Positions 14,430-27,595 are shown, counted from the first letter of the stretch. The stretch: 64,000 nt of DNA from Quillaja saponaria (GCA_029379385.1 CM055607.1:13392001-13456000); one strand, 5' to 3'. Made by a program: numbers and translations. Notes: a model not told the origin generated them from the sequence alone.

Positions 14430-17400
14430 CTAGAAAAACGGGGGCAGTATTACCCATCGGCGAGGATACTTGGGTCGCCCTTCCTTTCCATCAAACAACT
14501 GCAAACAAGAGAGCCACAGTTCAAAAGCAAGATCCATAAAACAAAGATCATACTCCAGAAATTACTTATTTGGCTAATCTACTAATGACAGAGATACACA
14601 TAAAGACATCCATATGTCTAAGACACTACAAGTTGGAGCATATCCTTAAACACCGGAGATGCCCGCCAACAAACTTTATGCCACAGTTCTTTATATGAAC
14701 TAGATAGTGTTTAATAAACAAATAGTTGAATAGTGTTTTGGCATCCCTTACTCTCTTCCTTACAAACAGAACACTAGCTTGTATTCTTCTTTTCTAATTT
14801 ATTTATGTGTATGTTTGTCTGCAAAAAAAGTTGGTGGTGCATGGGTGGTCATCAAGGCCCGTTGCGGGCTCGTTTGACACATCGTATAATGACTAATATG
14901 ATAGTATAAAGATTATTCAGTGAGCTCTTAAATAGTATTTGGCATCAACAACATAGTATAAACTTATACTGTTGACTCTCTCTTATACTATACTAACAAC
15001 ATAAATCTATACAGTGGGAAAGAGAAGAATAAGACAACAGTATAACAACTATAAAATTATAAAGCCTAATACATTGTATAATCATATACTATACAATCCT
15101 ATACAATGAGCCAAACGAGCCCACATTATATGTTTGCTACTAAACAGTAAGATCTAACCAGATAAGGGAAAATAGTAACTTATATAATAATAATAATAAT
15201 AATTGAATGAAACTATGTGATATCTTACAGCATTTGCATGGGCTTTCCCCACACTTCTGTTTTCAACCAAAAAGAAGAAAAAGTTTCCAAAAAATAAAAT
15301 AAATACTGAAGCCAAATTAGATGTGCACACAACAGAGTATCGCCCAAAAATCTTGATTAGCGAAACTTTTTTCAAAAATCAACTCCTATAATCTGGTCCT
15401 TACTTTTTTATTAATATTAATCTGATCCATAATTTGAAAAGGAAACTTTAGTTTAATTAAATCCTTCTGAAACCAAATTTTAAGTGTGCCAGATTGACAG
15501 AAGAGACTCAAACTTCATTTCTGGATGCCTCAGAGTTTTCAGCTATACTATAAAACAAGGATTTCAAATTCATTTGCTGAAAAAAGAAAATCCTAGCACT
15601 CAATTACATGGACCTCCATATGATTTCTAAAACCTACACAAAACTCAAATTACACTGGCCTCCATACAATTCATAAATGACATTCTACAATAAAAGTAAC
15701 TACAGTTAAAAATATGCTTGATCTGTTAAGAAATGTGATTATCTTTTATTGAAGTCACGGACCATTTTCACAGGTTTTATCATGGAAGGTCTGTGTAATT
15801 TCAGCAGACTATGGGAGAGGGGGAGTAATTTCCTAAAACAGTAAAGAGGATTTACCTTTTTCAAACGACGGTGTTTTGCAATAGCCCAATTGGTCATGAT
15901 AGAAGCAGCAACTACAAGAAATATATAGCCTGCAACAGTCTGTGTTGCAATGTTGAATCCCAGCCACTGATAGATCTCAGTTGTGTAATTTGCACATGTG
16001 ACAATATTGAAAAGAAATCCACGTGGGATTTGATACCCTCCATTCCCATCCGGATGGCGAAGATTCCTTAGCAAAATATGGCAATAAAGGTTTGAAACTT
16101 GACAAAGTATACCAAACCCGAAACCAATCTTCATTTGGAGCTCACTGACAGGGGTGTAAAGTGGGTGGTTCATATAGTAAGCAATATAAGCTGCCAAATG
16201 TCCAGTAATAGGCACAATTGCGGAACTACATTGGAAACAGGCGAGGTTGCGTGGCTGAAGCGATGAACAAAAAATGTCTCCAAAATACGCTTGAAGTAAT
16301 GGAAACACCAATAGTATAAAGCATAAGTTTGAACTGGGTAGATGACATGCTCACCTTTGTAGCCGAAGAACTGGTAAACAGGGAAGTAATAAAAGATTGG
16401 GTAGAGGATCAAAGGGCCCAAATACTCAAAAAAGAATAGAGTGCGGTAGGAAACTTGAGGTCCCAGGTCCTTGAACACTACAGTTAAGTTGTCCACATTG
16501 CCATCGCAATAGTCCTTGAGACTTTTCTTGTAACTAAGGACAATGGGCCTTTCCTTCGATCCTGGTTGGAGGGGAAGGGTCAGGCGCTGCCTTGAAGGGT
16601 AAAATTTCTTGGCTGTTGATGTAAATAAATCATGTTAATGAAATATGATATCCAATCGTCCAGACTCCGGACACGAAAACACACAGAGAAATGTAGCATT
16701 ACTTCTAGCAAGGCTGTTCAATTGGAATAATTGAAAAACCTTGAAATAAAAACCATATCATTGCAACAAATGAATACCATCAATCAATCAGTAACTTGGC
16801 CAAATACAAATCATCAACCTTCAGTTCAGTCTGAAAGAAGGTCCTGATCCCAGACCTGATACTACAGGTAGAAAAGTCAAGTGCTAAGTGTGCTAAGGTT
16901 TCAGAGGTTCCGTTCATTTAAATTCAATTGTTTTCAATAGAAAGCTTCAGGAAGCATCTCCCTGTCTCCTATTTTCTTTAAAGGAGACTACAAATATACA
17001 GAACATAATTTTTCTTATCAGCGTCCATGAGCTCTTCAGCATGTATTAGCATATGGAATTTGTGTAGAAGCAATTTCTACAACAAAGTTTTGAAAAGACA
17101 ATTCTTTAACAAATAAAAGTAAGGAACTTTTCCATGTGTCCTCTGAGCTAAATTGCATCAAGGATTTACAGTGATCATCATATAACAACAATTCATGGCC
17201 CTAAAAGCAATTTATTTTTAACTGAATAGTACTTATGCCTTAGCAAAATGCCCAAGTGAAAAATTAATATGTTGTCAAGTTCAAAGCATTTTACATTGCT
17301 AGCCTTTTTTCATGTGTTGCAGTCCTAAATAATTCTTACAAGCTACAAGAGCCTGTTCACCTTACATTTTGATTTTTCTTTGCATACCTCAAATTGTATT

Positions 17401-18989
17401 CATTCATACCATTTTACACATATTTATGAACCAAATAGTAATATATGATTACAAGTATTAGGACTTATTTGTAACAAAAATCTCTCGAATTAAGATAAGA
17501 GATCATGCAAAATGATAACAGTACCTTTTAGTCTTTCTAATTGAAAAGTAGGACTTATTGTACTACTTGAAAAATAAAGGATCCTAAGATATGCAATATG
17601 TTAACTATCAACCACCAAAACCACCAACATGAGCATTTAGCTGAAGGAAGTATCCGACAAACTCTTTAAGGTAATATTATCAATAGGAGAATGAACAATA
17701 AAGGATTAATCAGGCCAGCAGAGGAAGTAGAAAAGATTATCAGCACTGCAATACTCAATAGACAAAAAATGTTATAAATCCATTAAGAGAACTTTCAAGA
17801 ATTATAACCATTTCAATTTTCCTTAAAAAAAATCATTTAATTAGAAATATCACATTATGGAAACAATTCATGAAAAGACCATTACAAATATCACATCATG
17901 GAAGCAATTCTACTATCCTCGTGTCAGCTCTAAAAGTACCAGATGCAGTTGGAAAGTAACACTTTTGCATATAAGAGCCTCAAAGCCAAGTGTATATTCC
18001 ATTATGAAATACTAAGAAATTTAACTTATCAATACAATGTACATGTGAGCTTCATAACCAGAAAAGTACATCCTCAACTTACTTCGCCGATGAATAGCCT
18101 CCTGCAGATCTGCTACTGTAGCCTACAGAAAACAAACACAGACAAAATTCATAAGACTTTGTCATTGCCAATATAGGTATCATTCAGAAAATTCAAATTA
18201 AGAAATGAACCACTTATTTACACAATGATTATCAACTTCAACTGAAAGCAATAATAAAGAGATCGACTCAATTTGACTTCTAAGTTGAACTCGTATGAAT
18301 GGAAGCTGGAGAAAATTTTGAGATATTCATATACTCCAGTTGAATTTTTATGTTTGCAATTAACTTTAACAAAATCAACAATTGACATTTATTCCCCAAT
18401 ATTAATTTACAGAAAACACGTAAAAAATTTAACTATCATATTTTTCTTTTTCTTTTTTTTAGACTGCATAATTCTCAAAAGGAAGAGTTACTCCTCTCAT
18501 GTCACGTCCCAATGTCAAATAACAATACATAATTAATAAGACCCACTTTCTACCTACCACTATAGCATGTGTCTGTTTACGTTTGAGATAAAGGAAGTGA
18601 GGTATGTGTTTCCACAGACAGGCGAGTATGAGCAAGATTGGAGTAGGTCTACATAAGGTTGAAAACCACAAACATTGTACTAATTTAGTCCAATTGGACA
18701 ATTGTTCACAACTGAATTGAACTCGTGCAACAAAGCCCAACTGTTCAGCTCGGATTTGCATTCTTGTATAGACATCCTTGTTATAGATTTGTAATAATTT
18801 GAAATGCAAAATCCTAGATTCAATGATAAAGTTTATTTCTTTTTCCTCCGTTTTTCTCCAGACCCAAACAACAAATTACATACTAAAATATATGGGGAGG
18901 GGGGAGCCAAAGAAACATACCGGATCACTGAGCTCAATGCCACCCTTAATAATTTCTCTACCACTCCGCGAAACCACAGTAACCTTCAT
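14430..18989 (-). CDS. CER10: Very-long-chain trans-2-enoyl-CoA reductase (ECR), frameshifted as assembled
   Basis: Exons on -: 18921-18989 ([13 protein letters not shown]), 18083-18122, 15856-16612 and 14430-14498 ([20 protein letters not shown], ending FF at TAG). The enzyme performs the last step of each ER elongation cycle (trans-2-enoyl-CoA to acyl-CoA, using NADPH) for cuticular wax, sphingolipids and seed oil. The N-terminus is a ubiquitin-like domain. Hydrophobic membrane segments such as [20 protein letters not shown] follow, then the steroid 5-alpha-reductase-type C-terminal domain ([19 protein letters not shown]). Exon lengths total 935 nt. Two extra bases within about 45 bp (near 16226 and 16188) break the frame; without them 933 nt gives 310 residues, the usual family length. 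Such an otherwise perfect gene suggests sequence errors or very recent damage. Introns of 1.4-2.3 kb carry a MITE. Confidence 0.9.
14866..15122. mobile_element. Small MITE inside the last ECR intron
   Basis: The left end is GGGCTCGTTTGACACATCG. The reverse complement of the right end is GGGCTCGTTTGGCTCATTG, so 16 of 19 terminal bases match. The interior (257 bp in all) is a set of GTATA/TATAC-rich motifs. No target duplication is visible (TGC versus ACA), so I do not assign a superfamily. Confidence 0.65.
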
Positions 18990-19183
18990 CCTTGAAACTG
19001 AGTCAGACCGACTTCACAAAATAGTGTAGCAACGAACTCCTTGAATTTAACGATACACCCGATTCATAAGAAACGGCAGGCTGTGAATCAAGGCTGAGAA
19101 ATGCAATAATTTATTGTGAACACCCAAAGGAAATGAGCTGTTGAGAATTAAATGGGGGCGTTGGACCTCCGAGAGTTATATAC
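18990..19183 (-). promoter_or_regulatory. ECR 5' UTR and TATA box
   Basis: On - a TATATAACT element lies at 19175-19183, with a plausible transcription start some 30 bp downstream. About 150 bp of leader then runs to the ATG at 18989. Positional inference. Confidence 0.5.
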
Positions 19184-19189
19184 TAAAGG

Positions 19190-20073
19190 CGTGTGGTTGG
19201 GGTAGGAGAGCTAACTACATGGACCAACGAATAATAGCCCGAGGCTTTCAAAAATTGATGTGGCTTTGATGTGAAAAATAATTGTAAACAAGCCACAGCA
19301 TGATTTTGATTTTTACTGATGATTAAGGATAAATTGAGACTTTTTCAAAAATTAATACTATCAGTTTTATATTTTTAATTTAAAAAGCCTAGCTTTTAAA
19401 GCACCAGTGACTTTAATACTTGAAGAAGTATCCCTAAAAAATAATTACACAAATTGGTTTTTTTTCCTAGACTTTTAAAAACTCATAACACCTTCTTGAA
19501 AAGTGTTATCAAATATTATCCTAAATCATCGTTTTTTAATTTTCTAGTCATTGATTATTAATTTTTAGTAAATCAATAATATTTTAAAAATTAGACCGAT
19601 AAATGACTTGACAAAATAATCTAATCGCAAGTCATTAGTCGAATTGGAGGCCAACCACTAGTTCAATCGATGATATCATAATTAAAATTAATTTTTAATA
19701 TTAATAATATGGATATAATATTACATTAAGTTAATTAGTCTTGTACTTTTATATATGCTAGACATATGCATGTGTCATTTTGAAAGTATAAACTGGTAAT
19801 TTAAGAGTTTCAAATTCTACTTAAAAGATAAAAGATTAGTTAGTATGTGAATGGAGTGAAAAGGGTACTTATTAAGAAAAAAATTTTTAATTTTTTTTAA
19901 TAAATTTAAATTAATAAAAATTTATTATGTGAGTAGATAGGATAATGGGAGATTATTAGGAGAGATAAAGTAAGTTATATATATATTTTTTAAATGAAAG
20001 AATTCATACTTATTCTAAAGTAGGAGATGTTTTCTGACTTTTAGAATAGTGTAGATATATATATATAAATACA
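19190..20073. other. AT-rich intergenic DNA
   Basis: Distal ECR upstream region that grades into very AT-rich repeats. No reading frame or recognised element end before 20074. Confidence 0.4.
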
Positions 20074-20962
20074 CTAGCTCGTTCGTGGCACTTGCATTGC
20101 TAGTGAATCTTGTATATTATATATCTTATTAATATTAAAAAAAAAAATAGGATAAAAATATATATCAATAGTTATAAAACAATCATGGTCCTATAATATT
20201 AAAAGAGAGAAGAATTAGAAAGAAAAGAAAAGAAAAATAGTCTATTTGAAATGTCATAGTAAAAACTCATAAGGGTAAATTTTCTTCCTACTAAACCACT
20301 TTTATATCACTAAACAGTTAGATAAACTAAAAAAATTAAGTTCATAAATTTATATATATTTTTAATTCTTAAGATAGGGAGATGAATTAAAATTTAAAAC
20401 AATAATATTACTCTTAACATTTTTTTTAATTCATAGTATTTTAAAAAAATCATAAATTTGAGAATAACTAAAAAAACATTATAGTTATTATAAACCTATT
20501 AAACCGAATTTTTTTTTTTTGAAAAATTCAACTACTATTGACATATAATTATTGAAAAAATATTAACAAAAATTATGAATTAGTAAAAGTCAAAACAATA
20601 ATATTATAATCATGAAAACACACTTAATATTTCTTTTAATTCATAGTAATTTTAGGAACTTATTAAACACAAAAAAATTGAGAAAGTTAATCTTAATTAC
20701 TACTGATAAATAATTATCGAAATTTTATAAATTTGTTAAGATTAAAAAAATTAATTAAAAAAGAAGAAGCAAATAGTCCTAAAACAATTGCAATCGTATT
20801 GATATTAGAATGAAGAAAAATTATAAAAAGGAGAATAGTAGTTTATTTGTAGCAAAATAACAACCAAAGATAACTATATAATTATAAAAGCTCATAAAGG
20901 TATTTAAGAAAATCAAAAGATTCTTCTATTTAAGTCAATTTTATATATAGTATAGATATAGA
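20074..20962 (-). mobile_element. Helitron-like non-autonomous element
   Basis: Read on -, the left terminus is TCTATATCTATACTATATA, starting at 20962 directly after A. The right terminus is GCCACGAACGAGCTAG, ending at 20074 directly before T. A|TC...CTAG|T is the Helitron signature (5' TC, 3' CTRR, insertion between A and T, no target duplication), and TATACTATATATAAAA is a common plant Helitron 5' end. The expected 3' hairpin is weak (GTGCCAC only), and there is no Rep/helicase in the 889 bp. The assignment is reasonable but not proven. Confidence 0.5.
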
Positions 20963-21230
20963 TTTTTATACTATATATAAAAGTGTCTTAATAATATAAA
21001 TTTTTTTATTTCTTAAAAATCCTTATTATTTTTTATTATTATATAGTTATGTTAATTGTTATTTTGTTTTAAATAAGCTATTATTTTTTACTCTTTTTTT
21101 TTTTTTTTTTTTTTTTTGTAAATTTTCTCTATTTTAATATCAATAGGATTGTGACTTTTAAAATTATATATTTTTTTTACTAATTCTTCTCAATATTAAT
21201 TAATCTATAATTTTTCAACATGTACATTTT
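20963..21230 (+). repeat. Second copy of the same AT-rich 5' repeat, head to head
   Basis: Starting near 20965 the + strand repeats the same terminal text (TATACTATATATAAAAGTG...CTTAAT) in opposite orientation to the preceding element. It then gives a long T-run at 21095-21117 and a segment reading AATATCAATAGGATTGTGA. Related text recurs at 54659-56240. No 3' end is recognised. Confidence 0.45.
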
Positions 21231-21449
21231 AGCTTTGTTAGAGTCATCATCTTCAATATCTGAACACATAGGGCTTCCTTGCCCATCACTAAAATACGCT
21301 ACATCAATACAATGTCTAACTCTTGTGTTTGATGTTGAAGTTTGACATTGTTTAGCTTAATTGTCCTCTTCTAGCTCCATCTTCTACCTATTTGTCTATA
21401 TATTAGTCGTAATGATCATCATCCATATCTTCATTACTGTCTATAAGTC

Positions 21450-21995
21450 ATAACCTTTTATACTATTATCACTCTCATCTTCAGAATCATCATCACCATT
21501 AACAAAATGTTCAACATCTTCATATCCACCTTCACCTTTATGTCCATTATCTTCATCTTCATCCTAACTATCACATTTTCATCTTTAGAATCACCACCAG
21601 TTTCATGTCCATTATATTTATAATTCAAGTTCATGTCCATCATATTCATCTTCATCTTCAACCATACCACCATCTTCATCTTCAGTTGGGTTGCTTGTGT
21701 GTTGGGTTCAGGTGCAAATAATACAAGAACATCAACCACTTTAGGAGAATCTATCTATATTGTGCTCAACATATAACTCTACAATTTTATTAGGAGTACT
21801 AAGGGTAGCATTTGTCATTTCAATAGCATTTTTGTCTTCAAACAGATTCCTTAAAAGCTATTGTAAGGGTCCATGATGGAAGTTTCCTAAAAACCTGAGA
21901 GCTTATCCTACAATTTTCTTTGCCATAAAAAAGGACCAATAATCAATGTTTAAATCGTACACATCTACCATACCATTAAGGTATACAGCATGAGA
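21450..21995 (-). pseudogene. Fragment of a Mutator transposase N-terminal region
   Basis: On -, 21995 to ~21740 reads as a broken frame with MVDVYDLNIDYWSFF, NLFEDKNAIEMTNATL and KIVELYVEHNID. This is the pattern of plant MURA N-termini (a '...D..D.LSYFE' block, 'D.D...M', then 'IDVYVEH'). Downstream, 21740-21450, another frame is highly acidic or Met/Lys depending on phase, as in the acidic linker of MURA proteins. Several stops and shifts. The catalytic DDE region does not follow, so this is a truncated relic. Family call is moderate. Confidence 0.45.
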
Positions 21996-22427
21996 ATGCT
22001 AATTGAAATAATCCCCGTGATGCATATGGATAACAATTATGTCACTCCCATCACCCATTTCTGTAGTACAATAATACATACACAACAATACATTAAGACA
22101 ATACACAAAAGCACAATGACTAAATGTCAACAGACACACCATAATCAGTCCTTACAAACATATCTTAATCATCTAAAGGAAAATTAAATAAATTAACAAC
22201 TAGTGGCCTTACAAACTAATTGTTTACCAATTATTAGCACTAAACTAACATAATCATTTTATTAAATCACACCTTAATATTCTAAATGCATAAAAAAATC
22301 AACTGGGAACATATTTGCTAAAGTGCCTAGAAAGCCACCATTTCAAGTACTTTTGAGTCTTTCTCTTCGTATGAGCTATTAATAATTTCGGAGATTCAAC
22401 GTTTTGGTAGTACACCAAAAGACAAAT

Positions 22428-22566
22428 TAGGGTTTTTAGATGATAAAGGGGGCAATGGAACGAATTAGGAATTAGGGATTTTTGAGGTAGGTTGAAGAAG
22501 AAAGAGGTAGGAAAAGAACGATTGTTGACAAATTAGGGTTTTCAGATGAGAAAGGGGGCAACAAAA
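22428..22566 (+). repeat. Short direct repeat pair
   Basis: Two ~34-bp copies beginning GACAAATTAGGGTTTT and containing AAAGGGGGCAA occur at about 22428-22461 and 22529-22562, with few mismatches. Probably part of the 5' leader of the decayed MULE on -. Confidence 0.5.
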
Positions 22567-22775
22567 TAAAATGCATCATTTAATAGGTGTTTATGAGGGT
22601 TTGGGCTTCTAGTTAACCCATTTAACAGCCACATTGAAATTTTGTTTGTAGATGTTAGCGTTTGTTAAATCAATTTTAACTGCAAGTCACAGGTAAAGGT
22701 TACATTGTTGAGTTTTGAAAATAATAAGAACCCAATTGTTATAATCAAAACTTGGGAGATAAAACTGAATTTCTA

Positions 22776-22853
22776 AGAAAACTATAAGGATCAAAAATAC
22801 AATTATGCCTTATTAATATTAGGCTTAATTATATTTTTAGTCCTTATAATTAT
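22776..22853. repeat. Two Mutator-like element ends facing each other
   Basis: The text ending near 22809 (reverse complement AGGCATAATTGTATTTTTGA) and the text beginning near 22819 (AGGCTTAATTATATTTTTAG) form an inverted pair of about 35 bp around TATTAATATT. Such 'loses-nothing' arrangement fits the right end of one MULE and the left end of another. The partner ends were not found. Confidence 0.45.
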
Positions 22854-23174
22854 GCTAAGTGGTCACTTTCGTCCCTTATATTTTTTAAAAAATAAAAAAA
22901 AAATGTAGGATTTATAGTTTCTAGAAGCATGCAATATCGTCCTTCTTTTTGTTAATTTTTTAGTGTAATGGTAGCTTAGTTGACTTAGCGAGGGTTTATA
23001 CACGTACAAATGTTTACAGGGATAAACTTACCTATTACTAGGTTATGATTGTGGCACATAACATCCTCTCATACCTCCAATCCCTAATCATTTAACTACT
23101 CTCCCCCAAATCTCAAATTTCAGTTCAAATTTTCTTTTGTTAGGGTTTCATAGGTTTCATTTTGTCTGGAATTT

Positions 23175-23402
23175 ATGCCCATCAAGAATCCAATGGGAGG
23201 GTCTTTTAGAATATTTGATGCAAGCAATAGTGACAATAAGAAAATGCCACAAATTTTTCATTGTGGTAAGCTTACAAAACTAGCCACAGTATGGGACCAC
23301 AATGCTAGTAAGAGGTATTGGGCATGTCCAAGTTTCTGGATATGTATTAGTGAGAAATATACGAGTTTTGGTTTTTGCAAATTTATTTATTTCCCTCAAT
23401 AA
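23175..23402 (+). CDS. Short ORF with GRF-type zinc-finger, transposon-associated
   Basis: 75 codons from an ATG. The central part (FHCGKLTKLATVWDHN, then SKRYWACPSF) has the layout of a GRF zinc finger: C.CG...., T..N, then RYW.CP. The first Cys of the usual C-x-C pair is replaced (FHC). Plant GRF-finger micro-ORFs often sit in or beside Mutator-like elements, and this one lies just inside the MULE end at 22819. After 23402 an intron-like GT/AG could join a second piece near 23417 (GATGGATTC...), which soon meets a stop. It is probably a relic with no host function. Confidence 0.5.
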   Translation: MPIKNPMGGSFRIFDASNSDNKKMPQIFHCGKLTKLATVWDHNASKRYWACPSFWICISEKYTSFGFCKFIYFPQ

Positions 23403-25600
23403 ATTTATGGTTTTGTAGGATGGATTCTCTTATAATTACTTTGTCTAGATTGATAATGAGATATGTTGATATGGGAGGCTAGTTATACTATAGCAGAGGA
23501 AGAGACTTTCTTACATAAAAGGCAAGGTTCAATACTTACAAGCAAGTGTTGATTGCCTGAGGAAGCTTTTGTATATGGCATACTTTGTAGCTAATTTTGC
23601 ACAGTGTCTGATTCTCGGTACTTGATTTGGATGGTGTAAAACATGTGGTTTAGGTTGTTGAATTTGTGTATTGTTTAGATGTAGTGTAGGTTGTTGTAGT
23701 ATTGGTGTATATGTATTGTGTATCTTTGTTTTTGTTTTTTGTTTTGTTTTGTTTTGTTTTATTTATTTATTATTATTATTATTTTTTTTTGTAATAGTTC
23801 TTTGTGAATTAATGTAACAGAAGATGGCGGTTTAACTAAGCTATTTGGTTTTCTTTGAATTTCCTGTTCTATAATTTTTGCCTGAATAATAGAACAAAAG
23901 ACAAGCAAGATCACCAAAAATAAGAGCAAAAATTATGAGAGAGTTGGAACCAAGCTTATAAATTTATGTAAGAATATACATTTCATAATGTAGAAAAATA
24001 GGGGAGCTGAAAACATAATTTTTGTCATTCATAGTAGAAAAAAAATTAAGCTAAAAACATCATTTATCATTTGTAATTCTAATAAAAATTTATTACATTA
24101 TTTATGATAAATGATCCTTCCTATACAAAATAGCATAATTGAATATAACAAGCTTTTTCAAAAAACTTAGGAAACACTTATTTGAACCACCTAACAATCA
24201 CCACATTTGCTTCCTCTGTTAACATCATAATTTCCATCATTGTAATCCCTAGTAGCTTTTCCTCTTCTAGCCCTACTTCTATTTTCAATTGTTCATCTTG
24301 AATCAACAACACCTCTGCCCCTGCTTCTCCTTTCGACCACTAGTTTGGATTTCAACTTGTAGTCCAATATGAACATTGTCAATCTCATAATTGACTCTTG
24401 TTCCCATTTCTACCTTTGTCTCATAAGCAAATAAAGTCAAAGCAGTCCTGCAAGTCCTTCTATTATGTCCATATTTGCATGCACCTACCACATCTCATAC
24501 TTGTATTTGTTCTTTTCTACTTGTTATTTGTTGCTTATGCCTCATCCTTGTCTTCAGTTAGTGCATTTGTTCTCTTCTTTTTAGGCATTCCAAGTGGTTT
24601 GACTTGTTAAGGTGACATGATTGAGTCTCCTTAAGTTTTAGGTCACATTCAGCTCGCCATTAATTAGCTCAATCATTGATGCATAACACATGACATTTGT
24701 AATCTTTCTTATAATTAGCACTGATATATGCTTTTAGGTCCTACCTTTTGAAGTAAATATAGCTTATGGCATGCCTACATGGTAAGCTTGTCAATTCTCG
24801 GAACTTGCATTCAAAAGTAAGTGTAAGGTTCCATTTTGTATATGAATCAAGATAATGCAAATATGCAATATATATACAGTTTACTTGTAGCTGCAAGTAT
24901 GTGCATTAAGATTATCGAGAACTTCTCCATGTGTCATGCAGTTTTAAACTTTCCATTGTCTGCCCACTTTGGTGTCTAAACTCCACTACTGTTAATCTCT
25001 TTGGCCTAACATCCTATTAAACTTTGGCATAATTTGACCTTCATACCTAAGTAGCTTTTCCATCTGACATGTGGATTTTTGCATTAAATAATCTCTTATC
25101 CACTTAAACATTAAGATGATAATATTTTCCCTTTTCTTTAGAATTATCTTATTAAAGCCTTTGCTATCTTATTCATGAGCATGTTTGACTTGAGGTATAA
25201 ATTGAAGGCATGTCTTCACCTAATAAGCCTTTGGTGTCTCAAGCAACCAGTCATAAGCCTTTGGTGTATATTTTTTTTTTTTTTCCCTAACATTTTTCAT
25301 ATGCTTCTCTCTCAATCCAAGATATCGAGCTTTAGTAGCTGCATGAATAAAGTCATGTCCCTTAACTCTGTGTCACCACCAAATCTTGTCTTGAAATAAT
25401 CATACAGGTGTTTCAAGCAAAATATATGTTGCACCCCTTATAGTTAATCATCAAGAACAGGGACCGATCCCTGCATATGAGAAACAAGGTTAAGAAAATG
25501 TAATGAGCAACAATAATTAAATAAGATTATACAAATTAAATTAATAATCACTTACTTTCTATTGATCTGAAATGAAAATGCATTTTTGTTGCCTTATGTC

Positions 25601-27595
25601 CAGGGGTGCAAATTTATCAGATATAATCGACTAACTGAATGGAACCAATCTGATTTTTTGATTCGATTTTGGTTAAATTCATCAACAATTTATTTTGATT
25701 TTTCTAATGTATGAACTGAATAATTCAGTTCGGTTATGTATGAGTATCGGATATAACCGAAACCGAATTATGAGTCCTTCAATTTGTATTGGACCTATCT
25801 AGGCAGCCCACTTTATTTCCCATGCCTACCTTACTACCCGCCCAAAGCCACTCAAACAGACTCATTCCCATTTTCTGATTTCCCATTTCCAAATCTAAAT
25901 GACGAAAACCCTAACCACTCTCGCCTCTTCCCTCGAGTGGGCTCTCACTGCAGTTCCCTCATCTTTTCCCTCAAACCTCTCTGCCAAATTGAAACCCTAA
26001 CCACCATTCACTGATTGTCTGATTCTTTGATCTCTCATCTCTTCCTGCAGACCTTAGTCCTTCTCTACTTCTCCCGACTCTCTCATCTCCCTTCTTAGTA
26101 TCAGACAAGATAAGACTCCAAAATCAACCTCTAATAATTTGATCTCTCTGTTCTTGGGATTGGTCTTCTCAACTGCTGAGCTCTCAAGTTTCAATTGCAG
26201 TCTCGCAACTGTCGCTAGTTCAGTCTTCGGTCTTTTTTTTTTTTTTTTTGGGTAACATCAGTCTTCGGTCTTTAAGAACACTCCTAAAATACAAAATCAC
26301 GTGTTAGTACTACATTTGAGTTTACGGTATATTCTTTCAATTTTTATTTCCTATGTGTATGTTGGTGAGCTCTGAGCACCTTCTTTTGCTCCATGTCTGA
26401 ACTTTGGTGTGGTCAAGTCTAAAAATCTGAAATGGCGAAATGCCCAAATTTGCCTATAATTGTCTACTGTATTTTCTTTTTGATGAGTTATCAACTGTGT
26501 TCATATTCTTGTTTATGACATGTATAAGTATGCCTATTGTGAAATTTGTCTATAATTGTTTGCTGTATTTTCTTTTTAATGAGCTATGAGCTATGTTCAT
26601 ATTCTAGTTTATGACATCTACGGTTTATGTTGTTTCCAAATGTGTGTTGGGTGTTTATGATGTGTATAATTCGGGCAATCTTGAGTGTTGAGTCTTGAGT
26701 ATAACAGAAGTTTGTGCTTGTGTGTGGCACTGTGTTTGACTCTTATCTCATTCATTAGAGAGTTTCTATTGCTGTATTGAATTTAAAAGGCTTAATTAGT
26801 TAGGCGTGGCTCAGGTATTTGTATCAGGCATGCTTACTGATTTTTTTTTATTAAAATCATTCATCAAATTTGTACTAAATGACATAATTTTCTATTTTTT
26901 TAGATTTCTTTGTTTTTTATTTTGGTTCCTATGTTCATATTCATTGGATTTGCCTTCATGTTTGCTACGGTAAGTAACTAATTGAATAACTACAATATCA
27001 TATATGTGAAACCTGCTGGATGTAAAATGTCATATATGTTTTGTGAATTTATCTCTTGGTTTTGCTTTATGCTTCTACATATACTTTCTGGTTCTATATT
27101 TTTATATAGTTTATTGTGTTTTTAGGTATTGAAGGTGACTAAATGTGGATTTGGAGGTCGGCTGCATGCTTGATGATGCTGCAGTGTATGTATAAAAGCA
27201 AACCAGTAGGTCCTTATTAGTTTAGGCTAATTTGAGCCTTCTTTTGGGGGCCATACAAACAAATTTCTACATTTGTTTTGTTTTGTTTAAAAAAAAAAAA
27301 AAAAAAAGAAAAGATTTTGGGCCTATTTTGATGGGCCAAAATCATAAGTTCTTATTTTTATTTAAAAAAAAAATTATAAGCGGGCATATTTTTGGGCTTA
27401 ATTGTCCAAGCCCAATACAAAAAAAAAAAAAATATATTTTCCAAACTGAATTAAGTATTCTTGGTTCGGTTCAGATTCTTTATGCAAGCCAAACTAAAAT
27501 AAATGAACCAATTATATATGATTAAAATCGATTCGATTATCAATACCCCTAATAATCGAACTGATCCGAACCGATTGTACCCTTACTTTGTGCCC
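25601..27595. mobile_element. Non-autonomous hAT-like element with perfect 8-bp target duplication
   Basis: The left end is CAGGGGTGCAAA at 25601; the reverse complement of the right end gives GGGCACAAAG. Flanks are CTTATGTC at 25593-25600 and CTTATGTC at 27596-27603, an exact 8-bp duplication as hAT transposases make. Subterminal text at both ends is rich in degenerate GGTTCGG/ATCGATT motifs. There is no transposase. The left interior (25780-26220) is a CT-rich, gene-leader-like stretch, and 26446-26637 is a 96-bp tandem duplication. A GC-poor run of A/T homopolymers lies near 27290-27430. It sits inside the MURA pseudogene. Confidence 0.8.
26446..26637 (+). repeat. 96-bp imperfect tandem duplication
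   Basis: Two successive units, 26446-26541 and 26542 to about 26637, share TATAATTGT, CTGTATTTTCTTTTT, GATGAG/AATGAG and TTCATATTCT blocks. It lies inside the hAT-like element. Confidence 0.6.

Noticed and set aside
14861..15125. Assigning the ECR-intron MITE to PIF/Harbinger
   Set aside because: Termini resemble that superfamily, but no TTA/TAA or other target duplication is visible.
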